Origin: Candidatus Pantoea gossypiicola
GTDB lineage: Bacteria > Pseudomonadota > Gammaproteobacteria > Enterobacterales > Enterobacteriaceae
Direction: 5' to 3'
DNA: 64,000 bases
NCBI RefSeq assembly: GCF_008632075.1
Contig: NZ_VWVM01000009.1
Span: forward strand, 1-64,000
The notes beneath the pieces were generated by a model, which ran no database searches, was not told where the DNA came from, and saw only the letters and a list, made by a program, of their open reading frames with translations. The position numbers and the translations under genes were made by a program. Positions 9,049 through 17,554 of the stretch are shown here, piece after piece; position 1 is the first letter of the stretch, and each line of letters opens with the position of its first letter.

Positions 9049-10128
9049 TTACACCTCTTGTGACAGACGCGCCGCCAGCACTCCCTGCAGATCCTGATGC
9101 ATCTCACGCAGCAACGTTTCGGTCACTTCCCAGTTGATGCAGGCATCGGTAACGGAAACGCCATACTTCATTTCGCTGCGTGGCTGTTCAGAAGACTGAT
9201 TACCCTCATTGATATGGCTTTCCAGCATCAGACCAATGATTGAACGGTTACCGTCTTTGATCTGCGCAATAGCGGATTCCGCTACGCCAGGCTGACGGCT
9301 GTAGTCTTTATTCGAATTGCCATGGCTGCAATCTATCATTAAGGCTGGACGCAGTCCCGCTTTGAGCATCTCTTTTTCACACTGCGCGACATCTTCAGGA
9401 CCGTAGTTCGGCGCTTTGCCACCACGCAGAATCACGTGACCATCCGGATTGCCCTGCGTCTGCAGCAGGCAGACCTGACCAGCCTGATTGATGCCGACAA
9501 AACGGTGCGGCATTGCGGCAGCACGCATGGCGTTGATTGCCGTTCCCAGACTCCCATCGGTGCCGTTTTTAAAACCTACCGGCATCGACAGGCCCGAGGC
9601 CATTTCACGGTGCGTCTGAGATTCTGTCGTCCGTGCGCCAATGGCAGACCAGCTGAACAGGTCGCCCAGGTATTGCGGACTATTGGGATCCAGTGCTTCA
9701 GTCGCCAGCGGCAGCCCCATTTCAACCAGATTCACCAGCAGCTGGCGCGCAATGTGCAGACCCGCTTCCATATCAAAAGAGTTATCCATGTAAGGATCAT
9801 TAATCAGCCCTTTCCAGCCGACAGTCGTACGAGGCTTTTCAAAATAGACGCGCATCACGATATAAAGCTGATCTTTCAGCTCTTCAGAAAGGGTTTGCAG
9901 ACGACGAGCATATTCGAGCGCCACTTCGGTATCGTGAATTGAGCAGGGTCCGCATACCACCAGCAGACGCGGGTCACGGCCGGCAATAATGTCAGAAATA
10001 GTCTGGCGGGACGCCGCGACCTGATCCTGATGTTCAGTAGTCAGTGGAAACTTCGCTTTCAGCTCTTCAGGCGTGATAAGTACCTGTTCACCGGCGATAT
10101 GCACATTGTTCAGCGCGTCTTTTTGCAT
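9049..10128 (-). CDS. aroF: DAHP synthase, tyrosine-sensitive
   Basis: Condenses phosphoenolpyruvate and erythrose 4-phosphate, the committing step of the shikimate pathway. The 359-aa type I enzyme shows VCGPCSIHD (metal Cys), [10 protein letters not shown] and [11 protein letters not shown] (metal His). AroF, AroG and AroH are close paralogues. I call AroF because of residue-level similarity over the N-terminus ([11 protein letters not shown]), the tyrA partner, and the TyrR boxes upstream, which together define the Tyr-repressed isoenzyme. Confidence 0.94.
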   Translation of the reverse strand: MQKDALNNVHIAGEQVLITPEELKAKFPLTTEHQDQVAASRQTISDIIAGRDPRLLVVCGPCSIHDTEVALEYARRLQTLSEELKDQLYIVMRVYFEKPRTTVGWKGLINDPYMDNSFDMEAGLHIARQLLVNLVEMGLPLATEALDPNSPQYLGDLFSWSAIGARTTESQTHREMASGLSMPVGFKNGTDGSLGTAINAMRAAAMPHRFVGINQAGQVCLLQTQGNPDGHVILRGGKAPNYGPEDVAQCEKEMLKAGLRPALMIDCSHGNSNKDYSRQPGVAESAIAQIKDGNRSIIGLMLESHINEGNQSSEQPRSEMKYGVSVTDACINWEVTETLLREMHQDLQGVLAARLSQEV

Positions 10129-10188
10129 GATGGCGATCCTTTGGCTCGTATTAGCTGATTAAGGCTCCTCATTGAGGAATGCAATTAC

Positions 10189-10239
10189 TGTATCACAGAC
10201 AATACATAGCGCAATATTACATGTACACATTTATTACCA
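10189..10239. promoter_or_regulatory. TyrR boxes upstream of aroF
   Basis: Two palindromic elements match TGTAAA-N6-TTTACA: a stronger one, TGTATC-N6-AATACA (10189-10206), and a weaker one, TGTACA-N6-TTACCA (10222-10239), with centres 33 bp apart. E. coli aroF is repressed by the TyrR hexamer with Tyr at several boxes around its promoter. The remaining 10240-10416 is AT-rich and holds no gene; I could not fix the aroF -10/-35. Confidence 0.65.
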
Positions 10240-10416
10240 CAGATCAAATACAGTCTGGACTATTAAATAAATAGTGTTTAAATTCATAGCTATAAATAAA
10301 AACCCTCCAGGATAACGATTCACCTTTCTGTAATTATATATTTACACGTAAGTATGTTGCGTTTCTGCTCCCCACAGGCAGAATGAAATAATTATCCTGT
10401 TGAAACTGAGAGAGTT

Positions 10417-10953
10417 ATGCGCCCATCGCTACAGAACATTTATCTGCGACCTTTTGAGCTTGGCGACGTTTCCGCATTTACTGCTGCAGTTAATGACTCA
10501 CTGGACAGCCTGATCCCCTGGATGGTCTGGGCGCATCACGATTATCAGCCTCACGAAGCAGAAAGCTGGATCCGCTTTACCCACTGGCAAAGGATGAAAG
10601 AAGAAGCGGAAGAGTTTGCGATCGTTGATCAGCATGACCAGCTGCTGGGAGGCGCAGGAATACGCTTTGCCCGTCATTCAGGTGACACCAGCGCAATTGG
10701 CTACTGGGTTCGGAGTGACGCCCAGTGTCAGGGTATCGCCAGCCGCGCGGTGGCAAAGCTGTTACCGCTGGGGTTTTCACACCCGGAGACAAGAGTGATT
10801 GAAATTCTGGCGGCTGAGGAAAACCTGGCCAGTCGGAGAGTTGCTGAGAAGTGCGGTGGCCAGTTTATTGGCTGTCGCTATGGCCTGATCGTATCAGAGG
10901 CGGGGCCGGTTAATACGGCGATTTATCATTTTCAGAGGCCGGACGTCGGTTAG
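10417..10953 (+). CDS. GNAT family N-acetyltransferase (RimJ/RimL-like)
   Basis: A 178-aa single-domain GNAT protein. The start (MRPSLQNIYLRPFELGDVSAF) and the acetyl-CoA loop QCQGIAS in GYWVRSDAQCQGIASRAV (about 90-107) resemble the RimL/RimJ ribosomal-protein acetyltransferase subgroup, as does the late AEENLASRRVAEKCG segment. The substrate cannot be told from sequence; it may be a protein N-terminus, an amino acid or a drug. It stands alone, divergent from aroF and convergent with rplS, where E. coli has the yfiLRNB genes. GAGAG lies just before the ATG. Confidence 0.85.
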   Translation: MRPSLQNIYLRPFELGDVSAFTAAVNDSLDSLIPWMVWAHHDYQPHEAESWIRFTHWQRMKEEAEEFAIVDQHDQLLGGAGIRFARHSGDTSAIGYWVRSDAQCQGIASRAVAKLLPLGFSHPETRVIEILAAEENLASRRVAEKCGGQFIGCRYGLIVSEAGPVNTAIYHFQRPDVG

Positions 10954-10979
10954 CTTCTGTCAGCTGGCTGCCATCAGGA

Positions 10980-11012
10980 CAAAAAAAGGGGCTGGCATCA
11001 CGCCAACCCCTT
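10980..11012 (-). terminator. Terminator of the rpsP-rplS operon
   Basis: On the minus strand AGGGGTTGGC pairs with GCCAGCCCCT (10987-11011) and a run of seven T follows (down to about 10980). It lies about 40 bp after the rplS stop and can also stop the facing GNAT gene poorly, if at all. Confidence 0.85.
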
Positions 11013-11050
11013 GTTTGCTATTAACTTTTAGATGTCGCGTTAGCGATACC

Positions 11051-11407
<357 letters not shown>

Positions 11408-11440
11408 TCATATCCTGGGTAAACTGATAGTCGGGGAAGA

Positions 11441-12205
11441 TCACTCTTCCACATCATCGTTTTGTTGCTGCCGAGATTCACGCTGGAACTCATTCAGCAA
11501 CCTTGCTTGCTCTTCAGTCAGAGCCAGGTTTTCCAGAAGTTCAGGTCTTCTCAGCCAGGTACGGCCTAGCGACTGCTTCAGACGCCAGCGGCGAATATCA
11601 GCATGGTTACCTGACAGTAATACTGCCGGGACTTCCACGCCGTCTAACACTTCAGGTCGGGTATAGTGCGGGCAATCCAGCAAACCGTCAGAGAACGAAT
11701 CCTCATCGGCTGACGCCTGCTTGCCGAGTACGCCTGGAATAAATCGGGCGACTGCGTCAATCATCGTCATGGCTGGCAGTTCCCCGCCGCTGAGAACGTA
11801 ATCACCGATTGACCATTCTTCGTCAATTTCGGAATGAATTACGCGCTCATCAATCCCTTCATAACGGCCACAGACCAGAATTAACTTGTCTCGTGCCGCC
11901 AGTTCGCAAACGCCCTGTTGGTCCAGTTTGCGCCCCTGAGGTGAAAGATATATCACTCTGGCACCATCACCTGCCGCTGCTTTCGCTGCGGAGATGGCAT
12001 CCCGTAAGGGTTGTACCATCATCAGCATTCCCGGTCCGCCGCCGTAAGGACGATCATCCACGGTACGATGCCGGTCGTGCGTGAAGTCACGAGGACTCCA
12101 GCTTTGAATGCTGAGCAGACCGTTTTTTACAGCCCGGCCAGTTACCCCGTAGTCGGTAATAGCGCGAAACATTTCTGGAAACAGGCTAATAACACCAATC
12201 CACAT
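11441..12205 (-). CDS. trmD: tRNA (guanine37-N1)-methyltransferase
   Basis: SPOUT methyltransferase that makes m1G37 next to the anticodon and prevents +1 frameshifting; essential in E. coli. The 254-aa protein shows the trefoil-knot segments [24 protein letters not shown] and [16 protein letters not shown] start at the ATG at 12205 ([13 protein letters not shown]) because that is the conserved family start; upstream codons would overlap rimM. The ribosome site is weak, which fits the low TrmD/RimM output known from this operon in E. coli. Confidence 0.97.
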   Translation of the reverse strand: MWIGVISLFPEMFRAITDYGVTGRAVKNGLLSIQSWSPRDFTHDRHRTVDDRPYGGGPGMLMMVQPLRDAISAAKAAAGDGARVIYLSPQGRKLDQQGVCELAARDKLILVCGRYEGIDERVIHSEIDEEWSIGDYVLSGGELPAMTMIDAVARFIPGVLGKQASADEDSFSDGLLDCPHYTRPEVLDGVEVPAVLLSGNHADIRRWRLKQSLGRTWLRRPELLENLALTEEQARLLNEFQRESRQQQNDDVEE

Positions 12206-12240
12206 TGTATTCGCCGTTACGTTACCGCTCGATTCGGAGC

Positions 12241-12789
12241 TCAAAAACCAGGATCCCAATCTACCTCAATGACGCGAGTAGAGAGATCGACTTTCCTGAT
12301 AACCTGTTCATCAAGAAACGGAATTAACCGCTCCTGAACACCGAATGCATCCTTCAGGTTTGCCTTAACGACGAGAACGTCGTTCGAGCCGGTTTCCATC
12401 ATATCGATGACTTTGCCCATCTCGTAGCCTTCAAGGTTAACCACCTGGCAGCCCATAAGGTCCTTCCAGTAGTAATCGCCCTCTTCCAGCGATGGCAACT
12501 GCGTCGAGTCAACCTGAATTTCGCAATTGGTTAACTGAGCCGCCGCATCCCGATCGTCAATGCCTTTGACTTTGATGATCAGGTCCTGATTGTGGTGCTT
12601 CCAACCTTCCAGTTCGACCTGCTGCCATTTACCGGCGCGCTGGATGAACCAGGGTTGGTAGCTGAAGATGCTTTCAGCGTCTTCAGTGGAGGAAAACACT
12701 TTGAGCCAGCCGCGAATACCGTAGGCGGCTCCCATCTTACCCAATACAATCGGGTTAACAGGAGGCTGTGCGGCAAGTTGTCTGCTCAT
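12241..12789 (-). CDS. rimM: Ribosome maturation factor RimM
   Basis: Helps late 30S assembly near the 3' domain and binds S19. The 182-aa protein has the RimM N-terminal beta-barrel ([20 protein letters not shown], about 12-31) and a PRC-barrel domain (about 100-180, with the YYWKDLMGC segment before it). I use ATG 12789 (MSRQLAAQ) as in E. coli, with GGTG four bases upstream; three more codons are possible. It lies 18 bp after rpsP. Confidence 0.97.
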   Translation of the reverse strand: MSRQLAAQPPVNPIVLGKMGAAYGIRGWLKVFSSTEDAESIFSYQPWFIQRAGKWQQVELEGWKHHNQDLIIKVKGIDDRDAAAQLTNCEIQVDSTQLPSLEEGDYYWKDLMGCQVVNLEGYEMGKVIDMMETGSNDVLVVKANLKDAFGVQERLIPFLDEQVIRKVDLSTRVIEVDWDPGF

Positions 12790-12807
12790 GCTCACCACCG
12801 TGACAGA

Positions 12808-13056
12808 TTAAGCTGCTTTCTTAGCTTCTTTGACCAGCGCGTTAACGCGATCAGAGAGTGTTGCGCCCTGGCCAACCCAGTGCTCGATACGATCCATATC
12901 AAGACGCAGACCTTCAGCCTGACCAGAAGCGATCGGGTTGAAGAAACCAACGCGCTCGATGAAACGACCGTTGCGTGCATTGCGGCTGTCAGTAACGACG
13001 ACCTGATAGAACGGACGCTTTTTAGCGCCGTGACGTGCCAAACGAATTGTTACCAT
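12808..13056 (-). CDS. rpsP: 30S ribosomal protein S16
   Basis: Small-subunit assembly protein, 82 aa like E. coli S16 ([20 protein letters not shown]). It is the first gene of the operon. The ATG at 13056 gives the conserved start; the open frame upstream (to 13143) crosses the promoter and leader hairpin and is not coding. Confidence 0.98.
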   Translation of the reverse strand: MVTIRLARHGAKKRPFYQVVVTDSRNARNGRFIERVGFFNPIASGQAEGLRLDMDRIEHWVGQGATLSDRVNALVKEAKKAA

Positions 13057-13071
13057 AACATCCTCTTCAGT

Positions 13072-13114
13072 TAATAAAACACCCGGCCCCCATCGAGGAA
13101 CGGGGTCCGGGTGC
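13072..13114 (-). promoter_or_regulatory. Terminator-like leader hairpin before rpsP
   Basis: On the minus strand CACCCGG-A-CCCC pairs with GGGG-G-CCGGGTG (13080-13113, one internal mismatch), and TTTTATTA follows directly (13072-13079), about 15 bases before rpsP. The shape is that of an intrinsic terminator inside a leader, so it may attenuate the ribosomal protein operon. No leader peptide or antiterminator is obvious. Confidence 0.6.
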
Positions 13115-13132
13115 TGTATAAAAAGCCCGAAA

Positions 13133-13160
13133 ATTTTACTCATTTTGGCGAAAAAAGCAA
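13133..13160 (-). promoter_or_regulatory. rpsP operon promoter
   Basis: On the minus strand, -35 TTGCTT (13155-13160), a 16-bp spacer and -10 TAAAAT (13133-13138). It lies about 75 bp before the rpsP ATG and would transcribe the leader hairpin below. Confidence 0.7.
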
Positions 13161-13197
13161 CCTAAACCGTGCCTTTCCGGGCTTTTTTGTGGAACGC

Positions 13198-14559
13198 TTA
13201 GCGGCCAGGGAATCCTGGCGGCATCATACCCTTCATGCCGCGCATCATTTTCGCCATACCGCCCTTCTTCATTTTCTTCATCATACGCTGCATGTCGTCG
13301 AACTGCTTCAATAAGCGGTTAACGTCCTGTACCTGCATACCGGAGCCAGTTGCGATGCGGCGCTTGCGCGAGCCTTTGATGATTTCTGGTTTCTCACGCT
13401 CTTTGCGCGTCATCGAGTTGATGATGGCTTCCATGCGCACCAGCACTTTATCATCCATCTGCGATTTCACATTGTCAGGCAACTGTCCCATACCGGGCAG
13501 TTTGCCCATCAGACTGGCCATGCCGCCCATGTTGCGCATCTGCTTCAGCTGCTCAAGGAAGTCATTGAGATCAAAACCGTCGCCGGTTTTCAGCTTCTTA
13601 GCCAGTTTCTCCGCCTGGTCGCGGTCAACCTTGCTTTCGATATCTTCGATCAGTGACAGTACGTCACCCATGCCGAGGATACGTGACGCAATACGGTCGG
13701 GATAGAACGGTTCAAGCGCTTCGGTTTTTTCACCGACACCCATGAATTTAATCGGCTTGCCGGTGATATGGCGAATCGACAGCGCAGCACCACCGCGGGC
13801 ATCACCGTCGACCTTGGTCAGGATAACCCCGGTCAGCGGCAGCGCTTCATTAAAGGCTTTTGCCGTGTTTGCGGCATCCTGGCCGGTCATGGCATCGACC
13901 ACAAACAGCGTTTCTACCGGCTTAATCGCGGCATGAACCTGTTTGATTTCGTCCATCATCGCTTCGTCAACGTGCAGACGACCGGCGGTATCCACCAGCA
14001 GCACATCGTAGAACTTCAGACGGGCTTCACGCAGCGCATTGTTAACGATATCGACCGGCTTCTGGCTGAGGTCGGACGGACAGAAATCCACGCCAACCTG
14101 CTGTGCCAGGGTTTCCAGCTGTTTGATTGCCGCCGGACGATAGACGTCGGCAGAAACCACTAAGACTTTCTTTTTGTGCTTCTCACGCAGGAACTTACCC
14201 AGCTTAGCGACGCTGGTGGTTTTACCGGCACCCTGCAGGCCCGCCATCAGTACCACGGCTGGTGGCTGAGCCGCCAGGTCGAGTGCGTTGTTCTCTGCAC
14301 CCATCGCCGCAACCAACTCGTTACGAACGATTTTGATGAACTCCTGACCTGGCGTCAGGCTTTTATTCACATCATGGCCGACCGCGCTCTCTTTCACACG
14401 GTTGATGAAGTCACGCACCACCGGCAGTGCAACGTCAGCTTCAAGCAGCGCCATGCGCACTTCACGCAGGGTCTCTTTGATGTTCTCTTCAGTCAGCCTT
14501 CCGCGGCCGCTGATATTTCGCAGGGTTTGCGACAAACGATCGGTTAAATTATCAAACAT
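13198..14559 (-). CDS. ffh: Signal recognition particle protein Ffh
   Basis: SRP54 GTPase that binds 4.5S RNA and delivers nascent inner-membrane proteins to FtsY. The 453-aa length equals E. coli Ffh. There is an N domain (about 1-85), a G domain with GLQGAGKTT (about 103-111) and DTAGRL (about 190), and a C-terminal M domain very rich in Met (MQRMMKKMKKGG, MMRGMKGMMPPG) that forms the signal-peptide groove. It is divergent from ypjD. Confidence 0.98.
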   Translation of the reverse strand: MFDNLTDRLSQTLRNISGRGRLTEENIKETLREVRMALLEADVALPVVRDFINRVKESAVGHDVNKSLTPGQEFIKIVRNELVAAMGAENNALDLAAQPPAVVLMAGLQGAGKTTSVAKLGKFLREKHKKKVLVVSADVYRPAAIKQLETLAQQVGVDFCPSDLSQKPVDIVNNALREARLKFYDVLLVDTAGRLHVDEAMMDEIKQVHAAIKPVETLFVVDAMTGQDAANTAKAFNEALPLTGVILTKVDGDARGGAALSIRHITGKPIKFMGVGEKTEALEPFYPDRIASRILGMGDVLSLIEDIESKVDRDQAEKLAKKLKTGDGFDLNDFLEQLKQMRNMGGMASLMGKLPGMGQLPDNVKSQMDDKVLVRMEAIINSMTRKEREKPEIIKGSRKRRIATGSGMQVQDVNRLLKQFDDMQRMMKKMKKGGMAKMMRGMKGMMPPGFPGR

Positions 14560-14610
14560 GGTCTCTCACTTAAAAAGATCGCGAGGCGCCTGATCGGCAG
14601 AATGCGGCGG

Positions 14611-14619
14611 ATTATAACA
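14611..14619 (-). promoter_or_regulatory. ffh extended -10 promoter
   Basis: On the minus strand TGTTATAAT (TG-N-TATAAT) gives a perfect extended -10 about 50 bp before the ffh ATG. No good -35 is visible, which an extended -10 can tolerate. Confidence 0.55.
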
Positions 14620-14658
14620 CGAAGCCTCGGCGATCTCTGCAATTGCCCCTTAGATCGT

Positions 14659-14687
14659 TTGGAGCCTGCTTCGGCTGGCGCTATACT
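14659..14687 (+). promoter_or_regulatory. ypjD promoter
   Basis: -35 TTGGAG (14659-14664), 17-bp spacer and -10 TATACT (14682-14687), 35 bp before the ypjD ATG. Confidence 0.65.
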
Positions 14688-14722
14688 GCCTTTTTCCTTA
14701 TCTGACTGACCTGAAAGGATCT

Positions 14723-15523
14723 ATGTTCGTTTTCGCGATAGTGGCGCTATTCGCCTACTCCTTAAGTCTTGCCCTTATCATTCCCAGCCTGTTGAAACGT
14801 AACGGCGGCTGGCGGCGAATGGCGATGTTCTCTGCCTGTGTGGCGCTGGTGACACACGCGGTCGCCCTGCAGCAACGCATATTTGCGGTTGATAGCGGAC
14901 AGAATTTAAGCCTGCTCAACATTGGCTCGCTGGTGAGCCTGTTGATCTGCGCCATCATGACCATTGTGGCTTCACGCAACCGTGGCTGGCTGCTGCTGCC
15001 GATTGTCTACAGCTTCGCGCTGATTAATCTGGCCTTCGCTACTTTTGTCCCGAATGCGTTCATCACCCATCTGGAAACCACGCCGGGCATGATGATCCAT
15101 ATCGGTCTGTCGCTGTTCGCCTATGCGACGCTGATTATTGCCGCGCTCTATGCGCTGCAGCTGGCGTGGATTGATTATCAGTTGAAAAACAAGCGACTGG
15201 CGTTCACCCAGGATATGCCGCCGCTGCTGACCATCGAACGTAAAATGTTTCATATCACCCAGGTCGGCGTTGTGCTGCTGACGCTGGTGCTCTGCACCGG
15301 TCTGTTTTATATGCAGGATCTTTTCAGCGCAGAAAACGTCGATAAAGCCGTTCTCTCCATCATTGCGTGGTTTGTTTATATCGTTTTGCTCTGGGGGCAC
15401 TATCATGAAGGCTGGCGTGGTCGCCGCGTCGTCTGGTTTAACTGCAGCGGTGCCGTGCTGTTAACTATGGCTTACTTCGGCAGTCGCATCCTGCAGCATC
15501 TGCTTGTCCCTGTCTCTCGTTAA
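14723..15523 (+). CDS. ypjD: Inner membrane protein YpjD (CcsA-like fold)
   Basis: A 266-aa polytopic inner membrane protein, about eight hydrophobic segments, of the cytochrome c assembly (CcsA/CcmC-like) superfamily. Typical marks are the HIGLSLFAYATL segment (about 131-142) and WGHYHEGWRG near 229. In E. coli the gene precedes corB and its product has been linked to Mg/Co transport and called CorE, not to cytochrome c. AAGGA lies before the ATG. corB follows after 15 bp, so the two form an operon. Confidence 0.9.
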   Translation: MFVFAIVALFAYSLSLALIIPSLLKRNGGWRRMAMFSACVALVTHAVALQQRIFAVDSGQNLSLLNIGSLVSLLICAIMTIVASRNRGWLLLPIVYSFALINLAFATFVPNAFITHLETTPGMMIHIGLSLFAYATLIIAALYALQLAWIDYQLKNKRLAFTQDMPPLLTIERKMFHITQVGVVLLTLVLCTGLFYMQDLFSAENVDKAVLSIIAWFVYIVLLWGHYHEGWRGRRVVWFNCSGAVLLTMAYFGSRILQHLLVPVSR

Positions 15524-15538
15524 AAAGGAAGTTCTGCG

Positions 15539-16825
15539 TTGGAGAATGTTTCAACCACCACGCTGATTATTATTCTCTGCGTCATGGTCCTGGTTTCCGC
15601 CTGGTTTGCCGGGTCGGAAACCGGCATGATGACGCTTAACCGCTATAAGCTGCGCCATCAGGCCAAAAACGGTAATCGCGCCGCACGCCGGGTGGAGAAA
15701 CTACTGCGTCGTCCTGACCGGCTGCTCAGTCTGGTTTTAATCGGTAACAACCTGGTCAATATTCTGGCCTCCGCCCTTGCCACCATCGTAGGCATGCGTA
15801 TTCACGGTGATGAAGGCGTTGCGATTGCGACCGGCATCCTGACCTTTGTGGTGCTGGTCTTCGCTGAAGTGCTGCCAAAAACCGTGGCGGCGCTCTATCC
15901 CGAGCGCGTCGCCTTTCCCAGCAGCCTGCTGCTGGTCCCGTTACAATACATCATGCTGCCGCTGGTCTGGCTGCTCAACACCATTACCCGGTTGCTGATG
16001 AGGATAGCGGGTATCCGCGCTGACGGTGCCATTAACTCTGCGCTGAGCAAAGAGGAGTTACGTACCATCGTCTATGAGTCGCGTAGCCTGATGTCACGCC
16101 GGAACCAGGACATGCTGCTCTCTGTGCTCGACCTGGAGAAAGTCAGCGTTGACGACATCATGGTGCCGCGTAATGAGATCGTCGGTATCAACATCAATGA
16201 TGACTGGAAGTCGGTCGTACGTCAGCTGAGTCACTCGCCACACGGCCGCATCGTGCTGTTCCGGGATTCGCTGGATGACTGCGTCGGGATGCTACGGGTA
16301 CGCGAAGCCTGGCGCATGATGACGGAGAAAAAAGAGTTTACCAAAGAGACGCTGCTGCGTGCCGCCGATGAGATCTACTACATCCCGGAAGGTACACCGC
16401 TTAACACCCAACTGGTGAAGTTTCAGCGCAATAAAGAGAAAGCGGGCGTGGTGGTGGATGAATATGGCGACATCAAAGGGCTGGTGACGATTGAGGACAT
16501 TCTGGAGGAGATTGTTGGTGACTTCACCACCTCCATGTCACCGTCGCTGGCAGAAGAAGTAATGCCGCAGAATGATGGCTCGGTGCTGATTGAGGGCAGT
16601 GCTAACGTGCGTGAAATCAATAAGGCATTTAACTGGCAGTTGCCAGAGCAGGAAGCCCGCACCATCAACGGCATGCTGCTGGAAGCGCTGGAAGAGATCC
16701 CCGCAATCGCCACCCGGGTTCAGATAGGCCATTACAACGTCGATATTCTGGACGTGCAGGACAACATGATTAAACAGGTGCGCATCACGCCAAAGACGCC
16801 ACTGAAAAAATCGGTCGGTTCCTGA
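15539..16825 (+). CDS. corB: CNNM-type transporter CorB (YfjD)
   Basis: Inner membrane protein of the CNNM/HlyC-CorC family linked to Mg2+ and Co2+ homeostasis. The 428-aa chain has a DUF21 membrane domain (about 1-185, GSETGMMTLNRYKLRH, GNNLVNILASALAT), a pair of CBS domains (about 205-330, VPRNEIVGI, VEDILEEIVGDF) and a CorC_HlyC C-terminal domain. Translation starts at TTG 15539 with AAGGAAG eight bases upstream; the resulting MENVSTTTLIII matches E. coli. A bidirectional terminator follows. Confidence 0.93.
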   Translation: MENVSTTTLIIILCVMVLVSAWFAGSETGMMTLNRYKLRHQAKNGNRAARRVEKLLRRPDRLLSLVLIGNNLVNILASALATIVGMRIHGDEGVAIATGILTFVVLVFAEVLPKTVAALYPERVAFPSSLLLVPLQYIMLPLVWLLNTITRLLMRIAGIRADGAINSALSKEELRTIVYESRSLMSRRNQDMLLSVLDLEKVSVDDIMVPRNEIVGININDDWKSVVRQLSHSPHGRIVLFRDSLDDCVGMLRVREAWRMMTEKKEFTKETLLRAADEIYYIPEGTPLNTQLVKFQRNKEKAGVVVDEYGDIKGLVTIEDILEEIVGDFTTSMSPSLAEEVMPQNDGSVLIEGSANVREINKAFNWQLPEQEARTINGMLLEALEEIPAIATRVQIGHYNVDILDVQDNMIKQVRITPKTPLKKSVGS

Positions 16826-16831
16826 AGCCAT

Positions 16832-16870
16832 AAAAAAACGCCGCAATCGAGATGATGCGGCGTTTTTTTT
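16832..16870. terminator. Bidirectional terminator between corB and luxS
   Basis: ACGCCGCA and TGCGGCGT around a ten-base loop, flanked by seven A on the left and eight T on the right, serve both convergent genes. Confidence 0.9.
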
Positions 16871-16886
16871 AGCAGAGAAGCTCTGG

Positions 16887-17402
16887 CTAGATGTGCAGTT
16901 CTTTCAGCTTTTCAGCAGGCAGCTTCAGATCGTCGTTGCGGTTAACGCCGATCTCATGCGCCAGCACATTGCGGGCAATCTGCTGCGCTTCATCCAGTGA
17001 GTGCAGCTTGTAGCTGCCACACTGGTATTCATTCAGCTCAGGGATCTGGTTCTGATCTTTCACTTTCAGAACATCTTCCATCGCCCCTTTCCACGCTTTC
17101 GCAACGCGCTGCTCGTCTGGCGTACCAATCAGGCTCATGTAGAAGCCGGTACGGCAACCCATTGGCGAGATATCGACGATTTCCACACCGTCACCATTCA
17201 GGTGGTCACGCATGAATCCGGCAAAGAGATGCTCAAGCGTATGAATGCCACGCTCAGTGAGGATATCAATGTTCGGGCGGCAAAAACGCAGGTCAAAGAC
17301 GGTAATCGTATCGCCATGCGGAGTCTTCATGGTTTTAGCAACGCGTACTGCCGGTGCGCCCATGATGGTGTGATCAACGGTAAAACTGTCCAGTAGTGGC
17401 AT
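16887..17402 (-). CDS. luxS: S-ribosylhomocysteine lyase LuxS
   Basis: Splits S-ribosylhomocysteine to homocysteine and the precursor of autoinducer-2, part of the activated methyl cycle. The 171-aa length is standard. Metal ligands are visible in [10 protein letters not shown] (two His, about 54 and 58) and in the late Cys (about residue 128, in NEYQCGSY); the active-site Cys is in MGCRTGFYM (about 84). A very strong ribosome site (AGGAGGTGA) precedes the ATG. It is divergent from micA, as in E. coli. Confidence 0.98.
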   Translation of the reverse strand: MPLLDSFTVDHTIMGAPAVRVAKTMKTPHGDTITVFDLRFCRPNIDILTERGIHTLEHLFAGFMRDHLNGDGVEIVDISPMGCRTGFYMSLIGTPDEQRVAKAWKGAMEDVLKVKDQNQIPELNEYQCGSYKLHSLDEAQQIARNVLAHEIGVNRNDDLKLPAEKLKELHI

Positions 17403-17439
17403 ACGTCACCTCCTGTTCTGAGAATTTTTTTAAAACGAT

Positions 17440-17467
17440 GAAACTTTTCTGTTCGCCCAACGTCTGA
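17440..17467 (+). promoter_or_regulatory. Sigma-E promoter of micA
   Basis: -35 GAAACTT (17440-17446), 15-bp spacer and -10 GTCTGA (17462-17467), seven bases before the MicA start. This fits the sigma-E consensus and the known envelope-stress control of micA. Confidence 0.8.
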
Positions 17468-17473
17468 ATATAT

Positions 17474-17549
17474 GAAAGACGCGCATTTGTTATCATCATC
17501 ATCCCTGACAACAGAGATGTTAATTTGGCCACATTGATGTGGCCTTTTT
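17474..17549 (+). ncRNA. micA: MicA small RNA
   Basis: Hfq-dependent small RNA that represses ompA and other outer membrane protein mRNAs on envelope stress. The 5' seed GAAAGACGCGCATTTGTTAT is the same as in E. coli. It is followed by the Hfq-binding region and a terminator hairpin (GGCCACATTGATGTGGCC with a T run, 17527-17549). The middle carries one extra ATC triplet (TATCATCATCATCC) compared with E. coli as I recall it. Its place between luxS and gshA is also conserved. Confidence 0.92.
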
Positions 17550-17554
17550 CTTTT

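Noticed and set aside
13111..13143. Longer S16 start upstream of 13056
   Set aside because: The extra codons run through the promoter -10 and leader hairpin and do not match any S16.
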